NCBI GenBank assembly: GCA_017515985.1
Contig: JAFWDV010000008.1
Span: forward strand, 70,470-134,469
From: Clostridia bacterium
GTDB lineage: Bacteria > Bacillota > Clostridia > TANB77 > CAG-508
DNA length: 64,000 nt
Direction: 5' to 3'
The notes under the pieces were generated by a model. It was not told the DNA's origin and made no database searches. It worked only from the letters and a program-made list of their open reading frames with translations. Position 1 is the first letter of the stretch. Every line of letters starts with the position of its first letter. The translations under genes were made by a program, and so were the position numbers. This document shows positions 1 through 9,727 of this stretch, piece by piece.

Positions 1-1254
1 TATATCATATAAACCAATATCTGTTGATGAAAATTTATATTGACCTTTATTACTTAATGTACTATTTAGCAAGTTCAAAACCTTTTCTTTATTGTTAGTA
101 TTGATATTACTTGAAACACTCGCAAAATTAATTAATTCTTCGCTCGTAACTGTTCCAGAATCGTCAAGGTTTACTTCGTCAACATTTATACCATACGCAT
201 CTCTTGTATTTTCAATATTATAACTTATAAATCTTTTTTCTTTCTCATACTCATTAGAGCTTACAAATATTTTGTTATACCCTATAAGTACTAGTATAAG
301 GGCTACCAAATATACTGGTACCGATGCAATCCATGCAAGTAATCTTCTTTGTTTTTGTTTATAGTATGCAGGAACTGCTACAAATACTGCAATAATCATT
401 ATTACCGATAATATTCTGTATCCCCATACTTTTATTGTGCTATCTGTGGTACCTGCACCTACTAGTGAATAATTATTGCCAGATTCGCCAACAGTCATAA
501 ATGTTTGCGATGATAAATTTTCTGCATTTATGAATGTTAAAGCTGCAATCAATATAACAATCACTTTGGCATTATTTAGTATTTGGCGTTTTATGATTGA
601 CTTCTTTAATGTTTCAGAATCCACACCCGATGAGAACTGAGTATTAATCAAAATAATGTAGTATACTGCAGCATATAGTGTAACAATTATAAATGTCACT
701 AACATATATATCAATATAGCTCTCAAGAATGGCTGGATAAATAAGTAATATCCAATATCGTGTCCATATATAGGATCTGTTTTTCCAAACGATGTATTGT
801 TTATAAATAAGATTACTTTATTTAAGAATATATTTGATGTAATAACGCTTGTTATAGTAGCTACTACAAAAGATATTGATTTATTAGGAAATTTAGGCAT
901 TTCCTTCTTTTCTTCTTGGAAGAATATCTTTAAACCTTTTCTAATTCGCTTGTTTGTTGTATACACAAGTAAATACATCCACAAAAAAGAAATCACAAAA
1001 GTTAAAACCTTATACTTTACATCAGATTCGTATGCACCGATATATTTTTCTCCGATTTCTTTAACTTGAAGTAAATTCCCCTTGTATGCTATATACGCAA
1101 TTATTACGAACAAAATAGCAAAAAGAGCAACAATAACTGTTCTTGTTTTATTGCCGCTTTTTTTATTAATTTTTTTACTATTAACATTTGATTTCGTGCT
1201 ATTGGTTGCTACATTTTTTTCATTACTTTTAACATTACTTTCATTATTATCCAA
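1..1254 (-). CDS. UPF0182 family membrane protein, C-terminal part beyond the window
   Basis: An uninterrupted minus-strand frame runs from about 1254 to the window edge (about 418 codons). I recognise the N-terminal half of UPF0182 (COG1615): an Asn/Lys-rich tail of about 38 residues, then several hydrophobic segments (about residues 39-58, 83-100, 127-141, 179-202 and later ones), with the family-type stretch PIYGHDIGYYLFIQPFL near residue 161. Family members are usually around 900 residues, so roughly half is missing here. The function is not known. TTG at 1254 has GAGGGTG at good spacing; an in-frame GTG at 1263 is the alternative start. The gene begins 20 bases after ftsY stops and is probably co-transcribed with it. 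Confidence 0.8.
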   Translation of the reverse strand, partial: MDNNESNVKSNEKNVATNSTKSNVNSKKINKKSGNKTRTVIVALFAILFVIIAYIAYKGNLLQVKEIGEKYIGAYESDVKYKVLTFVISFLWMYLLVYTTNKRIRKGLKIFFQEEKKEMPKFPNKSISFVVATITSVITSNIFLNKVILFINNTSFGKTDPIYGHDIGYYLFIQPFLRAILIYMLVTFIIVTLYAAVYYIILINTQFSSGVDSETLKKSIIKRQILNNAKVIVILIAALTFINAENLSSQTFMTVGESGNNYSLVGAGTTDSTIKVWGYRILSVIMIIAVFVAVPAYYKQKQRRLLAWIASVPVYLVALILVLIGYNKIFVSSNEYEKEKRFISYNIENTRDAYGINVDEVNLDDSGTVTSEELINFASVSSNINTNNKEKVLNLLNSTLSNKGQYKFSSTDIGLYDI

Positions 1255-1273
1255 ATTACTCACCCTCTATTTG

Positions 1274-2179
1274 TTATATTATACTATTTACAAAATCTGC
1301 TGAGTTGAATTTTTGCATATCGTCTATTTGCTCTCCTACACCTACAAACTTAACAGGCATATTGTTTTCAGAAACAATTCCGAAAACAGCTCCACCTTTT
1401 GAAGTTCCATCTAGCTTAGTTAAGATTATACCATTGATATTAACTGCTTCTTTAAAAGCTTTAACTTGTAAAATCGCGTTTTGACCTGTTGTTGCATCTA
1501 GAACCATTAAAGTTTCTTTTGATGCATTAGGAAGCTCTTTATCTATAACCTTGTTGATTTTTATAAGCTCGTCCATAAGGTATTTTTTATTATGAAGTCT
1601 TCCGGCTGTATCAACTATCAATACATCTGCATTTTCATCTTTAGCAAGCTTAATCGAATCGAATACAACAGATGCCGGATCTGTACCTTCTTTTCCTTTT
1701 ACAAGCTTGCATCCAGCCCTATTAGCCCATATTTCTATTTGCTCTACTGCAGCAGCTCTAAATGTATCAGCGGCTGCAATAACAACACTTTTGCCTTCTT
1801 TTTTTAGGTTGTTTGCTATTTTTCCAATAGATGTAGTTTTTCCAACACCATTAACACCAACAACAAGAATTATTGAAGGTTTAGTATCTAGCTTTAGACC
1901 ATTATCAACTGAATCTAATACTTCCATCATCTGATCTCTCAAGGCTTGCTTTACAAGTTCAACGTCCTCAATTTTCTCTGATTTTATTTTATCCCTTAAA
2001 TTGTCGATTATTTTAACTGAAGTTTCCATTCCAACATCTGACATAATCAATGCCTCTTCAAGTTCCTCTAGTAATTCCTCATCAACTTTTCTAAAATTTT
2101 TGAATACATTATTAACCTTCTCGCTAAAAGATTCCTTTGTTTTTGACAATCCCTGCTTTAGTTTTTCAAAAAATCCCAT
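1274..2179 (-). CDS. ftsY: Signal recognition particle receptor FtsY
   Basis: FtsY is the membrane-associated GTPase that docks the SRP-ribosome complex at the Sec translocon. This 301-residue protein is the compact Firmicutes form: a short charged helical N region (about residues 1-95) without the long acidic A domain of E. coli, then the G domain. The P-loop GVNGVGKTT is at residues 108-116, DTAGR at 190-194 and TKLDG at 254-258. A GGATGGAG ribosome site precedes the ATG. It lies between acpP, across a palindromic repeat, and the UPF0182 gene. The FtsY C-terminal pattern (GVGEQIDDMQ, then FVNSII) separates it from Ffh, which would carry a methionine-rich M domain. Confidence 0.97.
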   Translation of the reverse strand: MGFFEKLKQGLSKTKESFSEKVNNVFKNFRKVDEELLEELEEALIMSDVGMETSVKIIDNLRDKIKSEKIEDVELVKQALRDQMMEVLDSVDNGLKLDTKPSIILVVGVNGVGKTTSIGKIANNLKKEGKSVVIAAADTFRAAAVEQIEIWANRAGCKLVKGKEGTDPASVVFDSIKLAKDENADVLIVDTAGRLHNKKYLMDELIKINKVIDKELPNASKETLMVLDATTGQNAILQVKAFKEAVNINGIILTKLDGTSKGGAVFGIVSENNMPVKFVGVGEQIDDMQKFNSADFVNSII

Positions 2180-2257
2180 GTTCTGTTCTCCATCCTTTTA
2201 TTTTGTTTGTAAATAGTATACCATATTTAGACAAAAAGTAAAGAAATTTTAGGGACG

Positions 2258-2319
2258 AAATTTTGGGGACGGAGGAAAAATTTCCCATACGAAAAATTTT
2301 TCCTCCGTCCCCAAAATTT
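2258..2319. repeat. REP-like palindrome 1 (GGGACGGA family)
   Basis: Two 26-base arms (2258-2283 and 2294-2319) are perfect reverse complements around a 10-base loop. Each carries TTTTGGGGACGGAGG or its complement. The right arm runs into the acpP stop codon (2318-2320), so the acpP transcript would end in a very stable hairpin. The same core recurs at 4194, 8783, 38731, 42361 and 43507. Confidence 0.9.
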
Positions 2320-2557
2320 ATTCTTTATTTTTGATATATTCAACTACGTCACCAACAGTAACTATCTTTTCAGCATCTGTATCTGGGATTTCAATTTCAA
2401 ACTCCTCTTCAATTCCCATTACAAGCTCAACGATATCAAGTGAATCCGCTGATAAATCATCAACAAAAGTTGAATTCATATTGATATTCTCACTACTTAC
2501 GCCTAATTGCTCCTCTACTATTTTTTTAACTTTTTCAAAAATTTCATTTTCTTCCAT
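2318..2557 (-). CDS. acpP: Acyl carrier protein
   Basis: ACP carries growing acyl chains as thioesters on a 4'-phosphopantetheine arm during type II fatty-acid synthesis. The 79-residue acidic protein has the DSL motif with the attachment serine at residue 39 ([11 protein letters not shown]), the normal length, and the usual four-helix layout. It is the last gene of the fab/acc cluster, just behind fabI and ahead of ftsY, with a GGAAGGAA ribosome site. Its stop codon lies inside the arm of a long palindrome. Confidence 0.97.
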   Translation of the reverse strand: MEENEIFEKVKKIVEEQLGVSSENINMNSTFVDDLSADSLDIVELVMGIEEEFEIEIPDTDAEKIVTVGDVVEYIKNKE

Positions 2558-2589
2558 TTTAGAATTCCTTCCTTTCTTTTTTATAAAAA

Positions 2590-3363
2590 TTAAACACCCA
2601 TTATATTATAGCCACTATCTGCGTAGATAACTTGACCTGTGATTGCATCCGACATATTACTTAACAAAAATGTAGATACATTTCCAACTTGCTCTGTAGT
2701 TACATTTCTATGTAAAGGTGATTTCTCTTCAACTACAGTAAGCACTGATGAAAAATCTTTTATTCCTTTGGCAGATAAAGTTTTTATAGGTCCAGCAGAC
2801 ACTGCATTTACACGCATTCCTTCTTTTCCTAAATTTTCAGCTAAATATCTAACACTTGCCTCTAAAGCAGCTTTAGCAACGCCCATTACATTATATCCAT
2901 CTAAAACTTTTGTTGATCCGTGATATGTAAGTGTTACTAGGCTTGCGTTTTCATTTAGCATATCAAGCTCTTTTGCCATCCTTGCAACCAATACAAAAGA
3001 ATAACTGCTAACATCAACTGCATGGCTGTAGCCTTCTTTACTAGTATATATAAAGTCATTGTGTAAATCTTCCGTATTAGCATGAGCTATTGCATGAACT
3101 AAACCATCAATTTTACCATTTTCTTCCTTTATTTTTGTGAAAACTTCTTTTACAACTTCATCCTCTGATGCAGCATCTAGCACATATGCTTTGCTACCTT
3201 TGAACTCTGAAATAAGAGCTTCAATTTTTTCTTTATTTTCTTCACCCATGTATGTGAATAAAAGTTTTGCTCCATTTTCATAAGCAGATTTTGCAATTCC
3301 ATATGCAATGCTCCATTTATTTCTAATTCCCATAATTAATATTGTTTTGTTTTCTAATAACAT
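2590..3363 (-). CDS. fabI: Enoyl-[acyl-carrier-protein] reductase, FabI type
   Basis: FabI catalyses the last reduction of each elongation cycle (enoyl-ACP to acyl-ACP, NAD(P)H). The 257-residue short-chain dehydrogenase fold begins with the FabI-type nucleotide site [14 protein letters not shown]. Residues Y147, Y157 and K164 fit the FabI catalytic set: Tyr, then Tyr-(X)6-Lys. FabG-type enzymes have Tyr-(X)3-Lys, so this is not a second ketoreductase. Many Clostridia use the flavoprotein FabK instead, so a FabI inside the operon is informative. It lies between accA (2 bases apart) and acpP. Confidence 0.95.
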   Translation of the reverse strand: MLLENKTILIMGIRNKWSIAYGIAKSAYENGAKLLFTYMGEENKEKIEALISEFKGSKAYVLDAASEDEVVKEVFTKIKEENGKIDGLVHAIAHANTEDLHNDFIYTSKEGYSHAVDVSSYSFVLVARMAKELDMLNENASLVTLTYHGSTKVLDGYNVMGVAKAALEASVRYLAENLGKEGMRVNAVSAGPIKTLSAKGIKDFSSVLTVVEEKSPLHRNVTTEQVGNVSTFLLSNMSDAITGQVIYADSGYNIMGV

Positions 3364-3365
3364 TT

Positions 3366-4178
3366 TTAAACCTCCATAAAACCTTTGATTTTTCTATACT
3401 TCTGGTACCTATGCTCAACTACATCTTTTTTATCCAGGCTACACATATCTGAAATATCTTTTTTAATATGCTCTTTGATATTATCTGAAACTTTAGTAAA
3501 CGTTTCTTCGTCCATTTCAGCAGGCTCATTTATAATATCGTCTATAATTCCAAGTTCGAACAAATCCTTTGCGGTCAACTTCATCTTTTCGGCGGCTTCT
3601 TTATATCTAGAAGCATCCTTCCATAGAATACTGCTATACCCTTCAGGCGAAAGTATTGAATAAACTGCGTTTTCAAGCATATACACTTTATTAGCAACAC
3701 CAATTGCCAATGCTCCTCCAGAAGATCCTTCGCCAATTACAATAGAAATAATAGGAACTTTTAGCTTAGCCATCTCAAACATAGACTTAGCAATTGCCTC
3801 ACCTTGGCCTTTCTTTTCCGCCTCGATACCTGGATAAGCCCCTTTAGTATCAATGAAAGTGATTACTGGCCTATTAAACTTCTCTGCTTCCTTCATAAAT
3901 CTTATAGCCTTTCTGTAGCTTGATGGATTTGGCATACCAAAGTTTCGTTCAATATTTTCTTTGGTATTTCTACCCTTTTGTTCAGCAATAACAGTGAAAC
4001 TTCTATCATCAATTGTTGCAATACCACAAACTATGGATTTATCATCTGTAGAAATTCTATCACCATGAAGTTCTATAAACTCATCAAAGATTTCAAGTAT
4101 GTAATCCAAACTCGTTTTTCTTTTCGGATTTCGTGCAATCTCAACAACATCCCAAGCAGTTAGTTTATTGCTATCCAT
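3366..4178 (-). CDS. accA: Acetyl-CoA carboxylase carboxyltransferase subunit alpha
   Basis: AccA pairs with AccD to move the carboxyl group from carboxybiotin to acetyl-CoA, making malonyl-CoA. The 270 residues match the family: an N-terminal helical region (DVVEIARNPKRKTSLDYI), then the crotonase-type fold with the glycine-rich IVIGEGSSGGALAIG loop that forms an oxyanion hole. It follows accD after a 39-base gap that holds part of a palindromic repeat, and nearly abuts fabI. Confidence 0.96.
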   Translation of the reverse strand: MDSNKLTAWDVVEIARNPKRKTSLDYILEIFDEFIELHGDRISTDDKSIVCGIATIDDRSFTVIAEQKGRNTKENIERNFGMPNPSSYRKAIRFMKEAEKFNRPVITFIDTKGAYPGIEAEKKGQGEAIAKSMFEMAKLKVPIISIVIGEGSSGGALAIGVANKVYMLENAVYSILSPEGYSSILWKDASRYKEAAEKMKLTAKDLFELGIIDDIINEPAEMDEETFTKVSDNIKEHIKKDISDMCSLDKKDVVEHRYQKYRKIKGFMEV

Positions 4179-4193
4179 ATAAATTCCTCCTTT

Positions 4194-4254
4194 AAATTTA
4201 GGGACGGACTAATTTTTTCAGTTAAAGAAATTTTTTCCTCCGTCCCCAAAATTT
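4194..4254. repeat. REP-like palindrome 2, overlapping the end of accD
   Basis: Imperfect inverted arms (AAATTTAGGGACGGA near 4194-4208; CCTCCGTCCCCAAAATTT at 4237-4254) of the GGGACGGA family. The right arm is translated: it encodes most of the last dozen residues of AccD ([11 protein letters not shown]), and the accD stop lies inside the loop. Confidence 0.85.
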
Positions 4255-5096
4255 CTTTTTTTATGCAATTTTACAAGCTGACTTAAAGTATCTTTTAAAT
4301 CTTTTCTTTCTACGATTTTATCTATGAATCCATGTTCCAGCAAAAATTCTGCTGTTTGGAATCCTTCTGGCAAACTTTCACCTATTGTTTGCTCTATAAC
4401 TCTAGGACCAGCAAAGCCTATCATTGCTCCAGGCTCCGCTAAAATAATATCTCCAAGTGACGCAAATGACGCCGTTACACCTCCATATGTAGGATCCGTT
4501 AACACAGAAATATATAATAATCCTGCTTCATCAAGTTTTGTAAGAGCTGCTGTTGTCTTTGCCATCTGCATTAAAGATATTATGCCTTCTTGCATTCTAG
4601 CACCACCAGAAACAGAAAAAATAATTAGTGGTAATTTTAGCTCTATAGCTTTTTCGATGCTATAAGTTATTTTTTCACCAACAACGGCTCCCATGCTTCC
4701 CATCATAAAGCCGCTATCCATGATAGCTATAACAACTTCTTCTCCATTTATCTTTCCAGTTCCGCAGGCCACAGCCTCTTCAAGGCCTGTTTTTTCTCGT
4801 AAACTTTTTAGTTTTTTTGGATAATCCTCAAGCCCCAATGGGTTTGTAGTTTCAATTTTTAGCTCAAATCTCTTATACGTGCCCTCATCAATAATTTGCT
4901 CAAGTCTTCTGCCTATATGCATTCTAAAATAATGACCACAATTCGGACAAATGTTCATATTGGATCTGACGATTTCTTTGTAAACTATTTCGCCACACTT
5001 ATCGCACTTAATCCATTTTCCAACAGGTATATCAATTTTCGATTTTTTTGTAATATCGTTTCTACTTTCCCTTTTCTTAATCTTATCAACTATCAT
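4218..5096 (-). CDS. accD: Acetyl-CoA carboxylase carboxyltransferase subunit beta
   Basis: AccD is the partner of AccA in the carboxyltransferase. It starts with the typical four-cysteine zinc ribbon ([13 protein letters not shown], then CPNCG, about residues 33-54), followed by the crotonase-type domain with [10 protein letters not shown] and [12 protein letters not shown], both signatures of this subunit. It has 292 residues. accC ends 5 bases before it, so translation is probably coupled. The last dozen residues ([11 protein letters not shown]) are encoded by the arm of a mobile-looking palindrome, so the C-terminal tail is likely an acquired extension rather than conserved protein. Confidence 0.96.
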   Translation of the reverse strand: MIVDKIKKRESRNDITKKSKIDIPVGKWIKCDKCGEIVYKEIVRSNMNICPNCGHYFRMHIGRRLEQIIDEGTYKRFELKIETTNPLGLEDYPKKLKSLREKTGLEEAVACGTGKINGEEVVIAIMDSGFMMGSMGAVVGEKITYSIEKAIELKLPLIIFSVSGGARMQEGIISLMQMAKTTAALTKLDEAGLLYISVLTDPTYGGVTASFASLGDIILAEPGAMIGFAGPRVIEQTIGESLPEGFQTAEFLLEHGFIDKIVERKDLKDTLSQLVKLHKKRNFGDGGKNFFN

Positions 5097-5101
5097 TTAT
5101 G

Positions 5102-6448
5102 CTATTCTCCTTTAAAAATTTCCTTTTCTATAAATGATGTATCAAAATTTCCTCTGATAAAATTTGGAGTTTTAATTATATCAAATAGAAAATCTATATT
5201 TGTTTCAATTCCATCAATAACAAGCTCTTCAAGCACTCTCTTCATTTTGCTAAGTGCTTCATTTCTTGTAGAGCCATGAACAACAACTTTAGCAATCATT
5301 GAATCGTAATATGGTGGAATTGTATAGCCATTGTATATAGCGGTATCAATTCTAACTCCATTACCACCTGGTAAATGTATTTCGTTGATTTTACCTGGGC
5401 AAGGCCTAAAACCTTTGCTTGGCATCTCTGCATTTATTCTACATTCAATCGAATGTCCCCTAAATTCAACATCCTTTTGCTTAAACTTTAGTGGTTCACC
5501 AGCTGCAATTTTAATTTGCTCTTTTACTATATCAATTCCTGTTCTCATCTCCGTAATTGGATGCTCCACTTGAATTCTAGTATTCATCTCCATAAAATAA
5601 AAATTTTTGTCATTATCTACTAAAAATTCGATTGTGCCACAACTCGTATATCCAGCAACTTTAGCAGCCTTTACGGCAATAGCTCCCATCTTAGCTCTTA
5701 ATTTATCATCAACAATCGTAGAAGGTGTTTCTTCTATTATCTTTTGATGATTTCTTTGAATAGAGCAATCTCGCTCACCTAGATGAATACAATTACCAAA
5801 TTCATCAGCTAGTATCTGTATCTCAATATGTCGCGGATTTTTTATGAATTTTTCTATATAGATTTCATCATCATTGAAAGCATTCTTTGCTTCTTGCTTA
5901 ACCAAATTAAAGTTATGTTCCAATTCGTTTTCAGAATTAACAATTCTGATACCTTTTCCTCCGCCACCAGCTGCTGCCTTAAGAAGTACAGGATATCCAA
6001 TCTTATTACATATCTTAGCAGCTTCTAACAAACTATTTACGCTACCATCTGAACCTGGTATAACAGGAACTCCCTCTTTCTTCATAAGCTCCTTAGCATT
6101 GGATTTATTTCCAAGTAAATCAATAACCGATGATTTTGGGCCTATAAACTTGATATTCGATTCTTCGCAAATTTTGGCAAAGTTAGCGTTTTCAGATAGA
6201 AAACCAAATCCTGGATGAATGCCATCTGCATTTGTTATGTTCGCAGCTTCAATAATATTCTTAATATTAAGATAGCTTAATTTAGAATTTGCAGGACCAA
6301 TGCATATCGCCTCATCGGCAAGCTTAGTATGCAATGAATCTTTATCAGCTTCTGAATAAACAGCAACCGTTTTTATATTCATTTCTTTACACGCTCTTAT
6401 TATACGAACTGCAATTTCACCGCGATTTGCGATTAATAATTTATTCAT
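5102..6448 (-). CDS. accC: Biotin carboxylase subunit of acetyl-CoA carboxylase
   Basis: AccC carboxylates the biotin on AccB using ATP and bicarbonate. The 448 residues have the family layout: an N-terminal preATP-grasp domain (LIANRGEIAVRIIRACKEM), a central ATP-grasp domain with the glycine-rich loop AAAGGGGKGIR, the EMNTRIQVEHPITE active-site segment, and a C-terminal domain. There is no biotinyl or carboxyltransferase domain attached, as expected where separate accB, accD and accA genes are present. It lies between fabZ and accD in the same operon. Confidence 0.97.
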   Translation of the reverse strand: MNKLLIANRGEIAVRIIRACKEMNIKTVAVYSEADKDSLHTKLADEAICIGPANSKLSYLNIKNIIEAANITNADGIHPGFGFLSENANFAKICEESNIKFIGPKSSVIDLLGNKSNAKELMKKEGVPVIPGSDGSVNSLLEAAKICNKIGYPVLLKAAAGGGGKGIRIVNSENELEHNFNLVKQEAKNAFNDDEIYIEKFIKNPRHIEIQILADEFGNCIHLGERDCSIQRNHQKIIEETPSTIVDDKLRAKMGAIAVKAAKVAGYTSCGTIEFLVDNDKNFYFMEMNTRIQVEHPITEMRTGIDIVKEQIKIAAGEPLKFKQKDVEFRGHSIECRINAEMPSKGFRPCPGKINEIHLPGGNGVRIDTAIYNGYTIPPYYDSMIAKVVVHGSTRNEALSKMKRVLEELVIDGIETNIDFLFDIIKTPNFIRGNFDTSFIEKEIFKGE

Positions 6449-6494
6449 TACAATATTTCTTCCTTTCTAATTTGCTACTATAAAAATCTACAAT

Positions 6495-6917
6495 TTATAC
6501 TACGGCAAACGTTAGCTCTCCTTTTGCTGCAAGCTTACCATCAACCGTCGCAATACCTTCTCCCACTCCTATTGGACCTTTTCTTTTTATGATTTTAACT
6601 TCCAATTTCAATCTATCACCAGGCGTAACCATTTTTTTGAATCTCATCTTATCAATTCCACCAAAAACAGCATTTTTACCTTTATTTTCATCCATACTTA
6701 AAATTGCAACAGCACCAGTTTGCGCTAGACTTTCAGCAATCAACACTCCAGGCATAATTGGGTTACCTGGAAAATGACCTTTAAAATACCATTCATCGGC
6801 ATCTACATTTTTATATGCAATAGCAGATTCGCCAGGTGCATACTCCTCAACCTCATCAATCATTAAAAATGGATCCCTTTGTGGAATGATTTTTTCTATT
6901 TCTTCTCTACCTATCAT
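6495..6917 (-). CDS. fabZ: 3-hydroxyacyl-[acyl-carrier-protein] dehydratase FabZ
   Basis: FabZ removes water from 3-hydroxyacyl-ACP in each elongation round. The 140-residue hot-dog-fold protein has the catalytic histidine (H48 in GHFPGNPIMPG) and glutamate (E62 in LIAESLAQ), and the N-terminal IPQRDPFLMID typical of FabZ. The length is normal. It sits between accB and accC, an order common in Firmicutes fab operons. Confidence 0.97.
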   Translation of the reverse strand: MIGREEIEKIIPQRDPFLMIDEVEEYAPGESAIAYKNVDADEWYFKGHFPGNPIMPGVLIAESLAQTGAVAILSMDENKGKNAVFGGIDKMRFKKMVTPGDRLKLEVKIIKRKGPIGVGEGIATVDGKLAAKGELTFAVV

Positions 6918-6988
6918 TTTATTTTATATAACTAACCTATCAGCAATGAAAAATGCATGCAAGGTTAATCCCTTTCTATCTATACTTT

Positions 6989-7486
6989 TTATTCAATTAC
7001 AAATAATTCAGTTCCATATTCAATTGGCTGACCATCTTCAACTAAAATTTTCTTAATAGTACCTGAATAATCAGACTCAATTTCATTCATAAGCTTCATT
7101 GCTTCAATGATGCATAATGTATCACCTTGTTTTACATCTTTGCCAATTTCAACATATGGCTTAGCATCTGGAGCAGGCTTTAAGTAAAAAGTACCAACCA
7201 TTGGCGCTTTCACAATATTTCCTGTAACAATATCTTTTGAAACTTCTGAAGATTTCATTGCGGGCTCTACATATCTTTCAGTTGTATTTGTATCAACTTC
7301 GTTCGATTCACGTGGTATGTCTATATTTATTTGATGTTGTTCTTTAGGTTGGATATTACCACCATGGCATTTTTCACCATCTTTTTTCATACTAATTTTT
7401 ATTCCTTCAGGAAATTCAATTTCAAGCTCGGTTAACTTTGAATTTCCCATATCATCCATTAATTGTTTTATTTTTTCATATTCCAT
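6989..7486 (-). CDS. accB: Biotin carboxyl carrier protein of acetyl-CoA carboxylase
   Basis: AccB carries the biotin that shuttles CO2 between AccC and the AccAD carboxyltransferase. The 165 residues show a helical N-terminus, a variable linker (about residues 35-90) and a C-terminal biotinyl domain with EAMKLMNE, placing the biotin on K131. The biotin ligase needed for this modification (birA) is encoded in the same cluster at 10887-11474. Confidence 0.96.
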   Translation of the reverse strand: MEYEKIKQLMDDMGNSKLTELEIEFPEGIKISMKKDGEKCHGGNIQPKEQHQINIDIPRESNEVDTNTTERYVEPAMKSSEVSKDIVTGNIVKAPMVGTFYLKPAPDAKPYVEIGKDVKQGDTLCIIEAMKLMNEIESDYSGTIKKILVEDGQPIEYGTELFVIE

Positions 7487-7528
7487 GATACTATCAGATT
7501 CCTTCCATAAAATTTTATTATAACTATA

Positions 7529-8764
7529 TTATTTATACTTCTTAATTATAATACTTGCGTTATGTCCGCCAAATCCTAATGAATTAGACATAGCATAGTT
7601 TATATCTTGCTTTCTTGCCTCATTTGGAACAATATCCAAATCACACTCTTCATCTTGCACTTTGTAGTTGATCGTTGGAGGTACCAAACTATTTTGAATT
7701 GCTTTTGTACATATAATTGCCTCTGCTACACCAGCTGCACCCAATAAGTGACCTGTATTTCCCTTCGTAGAGCTTACAGCAACTTTGCTAGCATTATCTC
7801 CAAATGCAATTTTAATTGCCTTCGTTTCTGTTGAATCATTCAAATGAGTTGATGTTCCATGTGCATTTATATAATTAATTTGCTCTGGCTTAATATGTGC
7901 ATCTTCAATAGCTCTTTCCATAGCTCTAGCTCCGCCAGTGCCTTCTGGATCAGGTGATGTGATATGGTAAGCATCTGTTGATGAACCGTACCCAACTATC
8001 TCACCATAAATTTTAGCGCCTCTATTTAAAGCATGCTCTAGCTCTTCTAAAACAATAGCTCCAGCACCTTCAGCAATTACAAATCCACTTCTTTCTTTAT
8101 CAAAAGGAATACTTGCTCTATCAAGCTCTGTTGCGTGAGTTAAAGCTTTCATATTTTCAAAACCAGCAACCCCCATTTCGCATATAGGAGCTTCAGTTCC
8201 TCCAGCTAATATAACATCTTCGTATCCATGTTTAATAGCTCTGTATGCTTCTCCAATCGCATGTGTTGATGAAGCACAAGCACTAAGTATAGAAATAGAC
8301 TCGCCCTTTAAACCTAAATCAATAGCCACATTGCCTGCAGGCATATTTGCAATTCCCATAGGAATGAATAATGGCGAAACTCTAGTATTTCCTTTTTCAA
8401 AATAAACACCACATTGCTCTTGGATAGTTGTTAACCCTGCAATACCTGAGCTATAGTATGTTCCAAATTTATTAAAATCTGTATTTTCTTTACTTATCCC
8501 GCTATCTTTAAAAGCTTCTCTCGCAGCAATTATAGCAAGTTGAGAAGATCTATCAAATCTTTTTGCTTGCTTAGCTTCGAAGTAATCAGTTGGCTCATAA
8601 TTTTTAACCTCAGCTGCAAATTTTGTTTTAAATTTACTACCATCAACAAGCGTAAATTCGCCAATTCCACATTTCTTATTTTCAATACTATTCCATAATT
8701 CTTCAACATTATTTCCAATAGGAGTAATAGCTCCCATTCCTGTAATAACAACTCTCTTTTCCAC
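7529..8764 (-). CDS. fabF: 3-oxoacyl-[acyl-carrier-protein] synthase II (FabF)
   Basis: FabF condenses malonyl-ACP with acyl-ACP. The thiolase-fold Cys-His-His triad is visible: C163 in SACASS, one histidine in AHGTST and one in GHLLGA. I place the start at GTG 8764, which has AGGAAAGGAT upstream and gives 411 residues beginning MEKRVVITGMG, the usual FabF length. An in-frame ATG at 8803 would add 13 residues, but it lies inside the arm of a palindromic repeat and lacks a ribosome site. The gene follows fabG across that repeat. Confidence 0.95.
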   Translation of the reverse strand: MEKRVVITGMGAITPIGNNVEELWNSIENKKCGIGEFTLVDGSKFKTKFAAEVKNYEPTDYFEAKQAKRFDRSSQLAIIAAREAFKDSGISKENTDFNKFGTYYSSGIAGLTTIQEQCGVYFEKGNTRVSPLFIPMGIANMPAGNVAIDLGLKGESISILSACASSTHAIGEAYRAIKHGYEDVILAGGTEAPICEMGVAGFENMKALTHATELDRASIPFDKERSGFVIAEGAGAIVLEELEHALNRGAKIYGEIVGYGSSTDAYHITSPDPEGTGGARAMERAIEDAHIKPEQINYINAHGTSTHLNDSTETKAIKIAFGDNASKVAVSSTKGNTGHLLGAAGVAEAIICTKAIQNSLVPPTINYKVQDEECDLDIVPNEARKQDINYAMSNSLGFGGHNASIIIKKYK

Positions 8765-8782
8765 TTTAATCTTATCCTTTCC

Positions 8783-8884
8783 TAAAAATAGGGACGGACT
8801 CATTTTTAAGGTCCTCTCTATTTTTATACTTTTTTGTATTTTGATTTTATGTTTACCTTAAAAATGAGTCCGTCCCTATTTTTA
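8783..8884. repeat. REP-like palindrome 3 between fabG and fabF
   Basis: Two perfect 29-base inverted arms (8783-8811 and 8856-8884) with the core AGGGACGGACTCATTTTTAAGG, separated by 44 bases. The right arm includes the fabG stop codon (8882-8884). It shares AGGGACGGA with the other palindromes but has a different flank (CTCATTTTTAAGG instead of GGAAAAA), so it is a subtype. Confidence 0.9.
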
Positions 8885-9616
8885 AAGCATTCCACCATCA
8901 ACGTTTATTACTTGGCCAGTTATGTATGAACTATCATCTGATGCCAAAAATTTAACAACATTAGCAACATCTTGTGTATTTCCCATTCTCTTTAATGGTA
9001 TTGATTTGCTAATTTCTTCCTTTATCTCATCTTTCAAAACATCAGTCATCTGAGTTTCAATAAAACCTGGAGCAACGGCATTTACTAGAATATTTCTAGA
9101 GCCTAGCTCTTTGGCTAAACTTTTTGTAAAACCAATTATTCCAGCTTTTGATGCTGCATAATTTGCTTGTCCGCTATTTCCCATAACTCCCACTACAGAT
9201 GAGATATTTATAATTCTACCGCTTCTCTTTTTCATCATGAATGGAACAACGTTTTTTGTAATATTGAATGTACCTGTTAAATTAACGCTTATTACATCTT
9301 CAAAGTCTTCTTTTTTCATTCTCATCAAAAGATTATCTTTTGTAATACCTGCGTTATTTACCAAAACATCTATTTTTTCACATTTTTCGATAATTTCATT
9401 TACCATTCTTTCAGCATCTTCGAAACTAGAAACATCACCTTGAACAGTTAAACATTTTACACCGTGCTCTTCAATTTTGTTTTTTGTATCTTTTAAATTT
9501 TCATTATCTTTTCTATAATTAATCGCTATATCATAACCTTCATTTGCTAAAGTTATAGCAATTTGTTTTCCAATTCCTCTCGTTCCACCTGTCACAAAAG
9601 CAACTTTATTTTCCAT
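8882..9616 (-). CDS. fabG: 3-oxoacyl-[acyl-carrier-protein] reductase FabG
   Basis: FabG reduces 3-ketoacyl-ACP with NADPH. The 244-residue short-chain dehydrogenase has TGGTRGIGK at residues 9-17, NNAG at 87-90 and the catalytic S140, Y153 and K157 (Tyr-(X)3-Lys). The GGAAAGAAGGAA ribosome site lies just upstream. Its natural upstream neighbour fabD is separated from it by a foreign-looking plus-strand gene (9640-9957), so it may depend on readthrough or its own promoter. Confidence 0.97.
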   Translation of the reverse strand: MENKVAFVTGGTRGIGKQIAITLANEGYDIAINYRKDNENLKDTKNKIEEHGVKCLTVQGDVSSFEDAERMVNEIIEKCEKIDVLVNNAGITKDNLLMRMKKEDFEDVISVNLTGTFNITKNVVPFMMKKRSGRIINISSVVGVMGNSGQANYAASKAGIIGFTKSLAKELGSRNILVNAVAPGFIETQMTDVLKDEIKEEISKSIPLKRMGNTQDVANVVKFLASDDSSYITGQVINVDGGML

Positions 9617-9643
9617 TTTACATTCCTTCTTTCCTCACTGAAT

Positions 9644-9672
9644 TTGACTTTTTCCTTAATTTAATGTATAAT
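9644..9672 (+). promoter_or_regulatory. SigA-type promoter of the first single-gene island
   Basis: TTGACT (9644-9649), a 17-base spacer and TATAAT (9667-9672), nearly perfect for the housekeeping sigma factor. It faces the plus strand, against the surrounding fab operon, and leads into the 63-residue gene at 9728 with AAGGAGG before its ATG. Confidence 0.8.
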
Positions 9673-9727
9673 ATGTAGTACAAGCAAACCGTTTTCTAAC
9701 AAAACTAATCTTAAGGAGGCTGATTTT

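Noticed and set aside
8765..8803. Upstream ATG start for fabF at 8803
   Set aside because: The ATG lies in the arm of a palindromic repeat, has no ribosome site and would add 13 residues not found in FabF; GTG 8764 has AGGAAAGGAT.
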